The notes below the pieces were generated by a model. The model was not told the DNA's origin and ran no database searches. It was given only the letters and a program-made list of their open reading frames with translations. The position numbers were made by a program, and so were the translations under genes. From the NCBI GenBank assembly GCA_020428795.1, contig JAGQME010000007.1:1-32480 (forward strand): a DNA stretch of 32,480 bases, read 5' to 3'. The DNA comes from Candidatus Kaiserbacteria bacterium. GTDB lineage: Bacteria; Patescibacteriota; Minisyncoccia; Phycocordibacterales; UBA918. Below are positions 30,691 through 32,480 of the stretch, piece after piece (position 1 is the first letter of the stretch; every line of letters begins with the position of its first letter).

Positions 30691-31641
30691 ATGATGGAAA
30701 TTAGTATTTGGTTGGTGGTCTTAGTGGTGGCTATCTTTGCTTTAGTTAGAGGAGCTGACATGTTTGTGTTGGGAGCCAAGCAAATGGGGGCTAGTTTAGG
30801 AATGAGTTCGTTTGCGATTGGGGTGTTGATTGTTGGTTTTGGAACTTCATTACCAGAGTTGGCCTCTTCAGTGGCAGCTGCTCTCGAAGGCGCTACGGAA
30901 ATTGTGGTAGCTAATGCGGTTGGTTCCAATATTACCAACATTCTTTTGATTGTAGGGATTTTGGCTACTTTGGGCGGTCGGGTAGTCATCAAGCGTGATT
31001 TGATTAAGACAGAACTACCGATTTTCTTTATTGCCACTGCTCATTTCTTGGCAGTGGTTTACGATGGAATGGTTGATAGGCTAGAAGCTATTTTGCTCTT
31101 AGGAACTTTTTGCGCCTATATTTATTATCTTATGTATGAAGCCGAGACTGATGATCGGGTTGATTTGGTGAAAGAGAAGGGGCGACGACCAAGACTGGAG
31201 GTTAAGTCTTTGGTTTTTATAGTGATTGGTCTGTTATTGGTATTAGCGGGAGCCCATTACACTGTTGATATGGTCGTTAATTTAGCCACTAGTTTTAATG
31301 TACCACTTGGCTTAGTTTCGATTGCTGCTATTGCGATCGGGACATCGTTGCCGGAGTTGTCAGTAACTTTGCAAGCTATAAAAAACAACGAGTCGGAATT
31401 AGCCATCGGTAACATTTTCGGTTCAAATGCTTTTAATATTCTGGTGGTAATTGGTGTACCAGCCTTGATTGTACCTTTGGTGGCTGATGAAGTGGTGATG
31501 AAACTGGGTACCCAAGTTCTTTTAGCAGCCTCAGCGATATTTTTTGTTAATGGTTTAGCTAAACAAATTATGCGCTGGGAGGGGATGATGATGCTTTTAT
31601 TTTTTGGTTTTTTCTTAGCCAAACTGATGGTTTTTATATAG
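30691..31641 (+). CDS. CaCA-family Na+/Ca2+ antiporter (YrbG-like)
   Basis: A 316-residue ten-helix cation exchanger with two inverted alpha repeats: alpha-1 GFGTSLPELASSV with ATEIVVANAVGSNITNILL, and alpha-2 AIGTSLPELSVTLQ with ESELAIGNIFGSNAFNILV. Glu in both GTSLPE motifs binds the cations. Length is typical of prokaryotic members. 10 bp downstream starts truB, probably co-transcribed. Confidence 0.94.
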   Translation: MMEISIWLVVLVVAIFALVRGADMFVLGAKQMGASLGMSSFAIGVLIVGFGTSLPELASSVAAALEGATEIVVANAVGSNITNILLIVGILATLGGRVVIKRDLIKTELPIFFIATAHFLAVVYDGMVDRLEAILLLGTFCAYIYYLMYEAETDDRVDLVKEKGRRPRLEVKSLVFIVIGLLLVLAGAHYTVDMVVNLATSFNVPLGLVSIAAIAIGTSLPELSVTLQAIKNNESELAIGNIFGSNAFNILVVIGVPALIVPLVADEVVMKLGTQVLLAASAIFFVNGLAKQIMRWEGMMMLLFFGFFLAKLMVFI

Positions 31642-31650
31642 TTATATACG

Positions 31651-32340
31651 ATGTCTGAATTGCCAGAAATTCTTCTAGTTGATAAACCGAAAGGGATCAC
31701 TTCCTTTGATGTTATTAGGAAATTGAGAAGACAGACCGGTTTAAAAAAATTCGGTCACGCCGGAACTTTAGATCCTTTGGCTACTGGCTTGATGTTGGTG
31801 GGAGTTGGTAAGGGTACCAAGTTGTTAACTAATTTAATTAAGTTAGATAAAGAGTATATTGCCGAAATTTTATTGGGAGAAAGTAGAACGACCGGTGATA
31901 TGGAGGGTGAGGTGGTAGAAGCTAAGGTTATTAAAACCTTGCCTGATAATTTTGTCTTAGAAAGAGCGGTCTTAGGTTTGGTAGGAACTTTAAGTCTAAC
32001 GGTTTCAGCCTATTCAGCGATTAAGGTCGATGGTAAGGCTATGTACAAGAGAGCCAGAGAAGCTGAGGATCGTAAGGAGGTGATTTCTGAATTGCCGGTA
32101 AGAGAAATGAGGGTCTACGAAGCTGAGATTTTAAAACCAGTTAGTGAAATTATGGTTGAGGGTGAGAAACGAGGTCTCTTGGTGGTTAGATTTAAGGTGG
32201 CCAGCGGTACTTATATCAGGTCATTAGCCGAGGAGTTGGGAAAAATGATCGGATTACCAGCTACTCTTTATAACTTGAGACGAACTAAGGTAGGGGAATA
32301 CAATATCAAAGAAGCCTTGAGTCTTGAAGAGATTAAATGA
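31651..32340 (+). CDS. truB: tRNA pseudouridine-55 synthase TruB
   Basis: A 229-residue TruB that makes pseudouridine 55 in the tRNA T-loop. Motif I is KPKGITSFDV, motif II GHAGTLDPLATGLM with catalytic D41, then YSAIKVDGKAMYKRAR and VASGTYIRSLAEELG. It is shorter than E. coli TruB (314) and ends without a C-terminal PUA domain, as in other reduced genomes. The target of this enzyme, the T-loop, is exactly where the tRNA-Glu gene is split in this window. Confidence 0.95.
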   Translation: MSELPEILLVDKPKGITSFDVIRKLRRQTGLKKFGHAGTLDPLATGLMLVGVGKGTKLLTNLIKLDKEYIAEILLGESRTTGDMEGEVVEAKVIKTLPDNFVLERAVLGLVGTLSLTVSAYSAIKVDGKAMYKRAREAEDRKEVISELPVREMRVYEAEILKPVSEIMVEGEKRGLLVVRFKVASGTYIRSLAEELGKMIGLPATLYNLRRTKVGEYNIKEALSLEEIK

Positions 32341-32480
32341 AATAGGGAGTATAACGACCATATTAAATTTAGGTCCGAATTTACTTTAACCTTAAGCAAA
32401 TTCCTGGACCATACCCAAGGGTAGAGGAAATCGGGAACCAAGTTAGATATGTCACATCGAGTCTAACAGGCACTTAATCT
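32341..32480 (+). other. Non-coding end of the window
   Basis: No coding frame. GGTCCGAATTT (32372-32382) pairs with AAATTCCTGGACC (32398-32410) with a 2-nt bulge, and TTAGA pairs with TCTAA further on. It may be the start of a structured RNA that continues outside, or the leader of the next gene. Confidence 0.35.

Noticed and set aside
1-32480. CRISPR arrays
   Set aside because: No regularly spaced direct repeats were seen; the repeats found are inverted, or are fragments of tRNA-Glu and ftsZ.

Overview
The window reads as a stretch of a small, host-dependent or streamlined bacterial chromosome, most likely a Patescibacteria/CPR (Parcubacteria-like) genome. This is inferred from the TrbC/VirB2-type small pilin-like proteins, the four-domain S1, the TruB without its C-terminal domain, the catalytically degenerate HisRS-like paralogue, the many short membrane proteins and the near absence of biosynthetic genes. 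The standard genetic code fits all genes (UGA works as stop). No transposase, integrase, reverse transcriptase, Cas protein or CRISPR array is encoded here.

Layout. 1-2834 (minus): methyltransferase, solute-binding-like lipobox-less exported protein and two pilin-like membrane proteins. 2932-6738 (minus): metallo-beta-lactamase-fold protein, a membrane-anchored unknown and gyrA. 6945-8066 (plus): ribosomal protein S1 with a long structured leader, convergent with pth (8161-8742). 8883-11018 (plus): lepB, HisRS-like paralogue and bS21. 11078-14072 (plus): ybeY, ftsA and ftsZ, followed by a small structured element that duplicates the FtsZ tail. 14401-15321: AhpF-like/TrxB flavoprotein. 15718-16137 (minus): PPC-domain protein. 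16205-16827 (plus): a strange tRNA-Glu locus with one intact gene nested inside a split one. 16912-20282 (minus): a tightly packed operon of six small house-cleaning hydrolases. 20468-23302 (plus): membrane proteins, a VIT1/CCC1 metal transporter and CcdA. 23480-25399 (minus): GlcD/D-lactate-dehydrogenase-like FAD oxidase with a histone-like tail. 25450-32340 (plus, one minus gene): Pif1-like helicase, peptidoglycan-binding exported protein, YgjP-like metallopeptidase, glutaredoxin-DsbD-like fusion, Ca2+/Na+ antiporter and truB.

The most notable signal is a family of very small (about 145-180 nt) structured elements at the 3' ends of conserved genes. One follows ftsZ. It is bounded by two copies of the last 11 codons of FtsZ, which encode the same peptide with nine of 11 codons changed. 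Another interrupts a tRNA-Glu gene exactly at the T-stem/T-loop junction. The two share a 68-nt gap-free conserved segment (about 50/68 identical by hand alignment) holding a covarying hairpin and ending in GTGACCG, right where the target-gene remnant resumes. A third, partial relative lies between the intact tRNA-Glu and the 3' half of the split one. They could be intron-like RNAs, minimal integrative elements that rebuild the gene end, or stand-alone guide-type RNAs; the sequence alone does not decide.

A second general property is promoter placement. Many genes have a -10 box, often the extended TGn type, only 6-11 nt upstream of the start codon, which predicts leaderless or nearly leaderless mRNAs. 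The S1 gene, with about 115 nt of structured leader, is the exception. All coordinates, motif positions and alignments were worked out by eye; family names are assignments from recognisable motifs, not from database searches.
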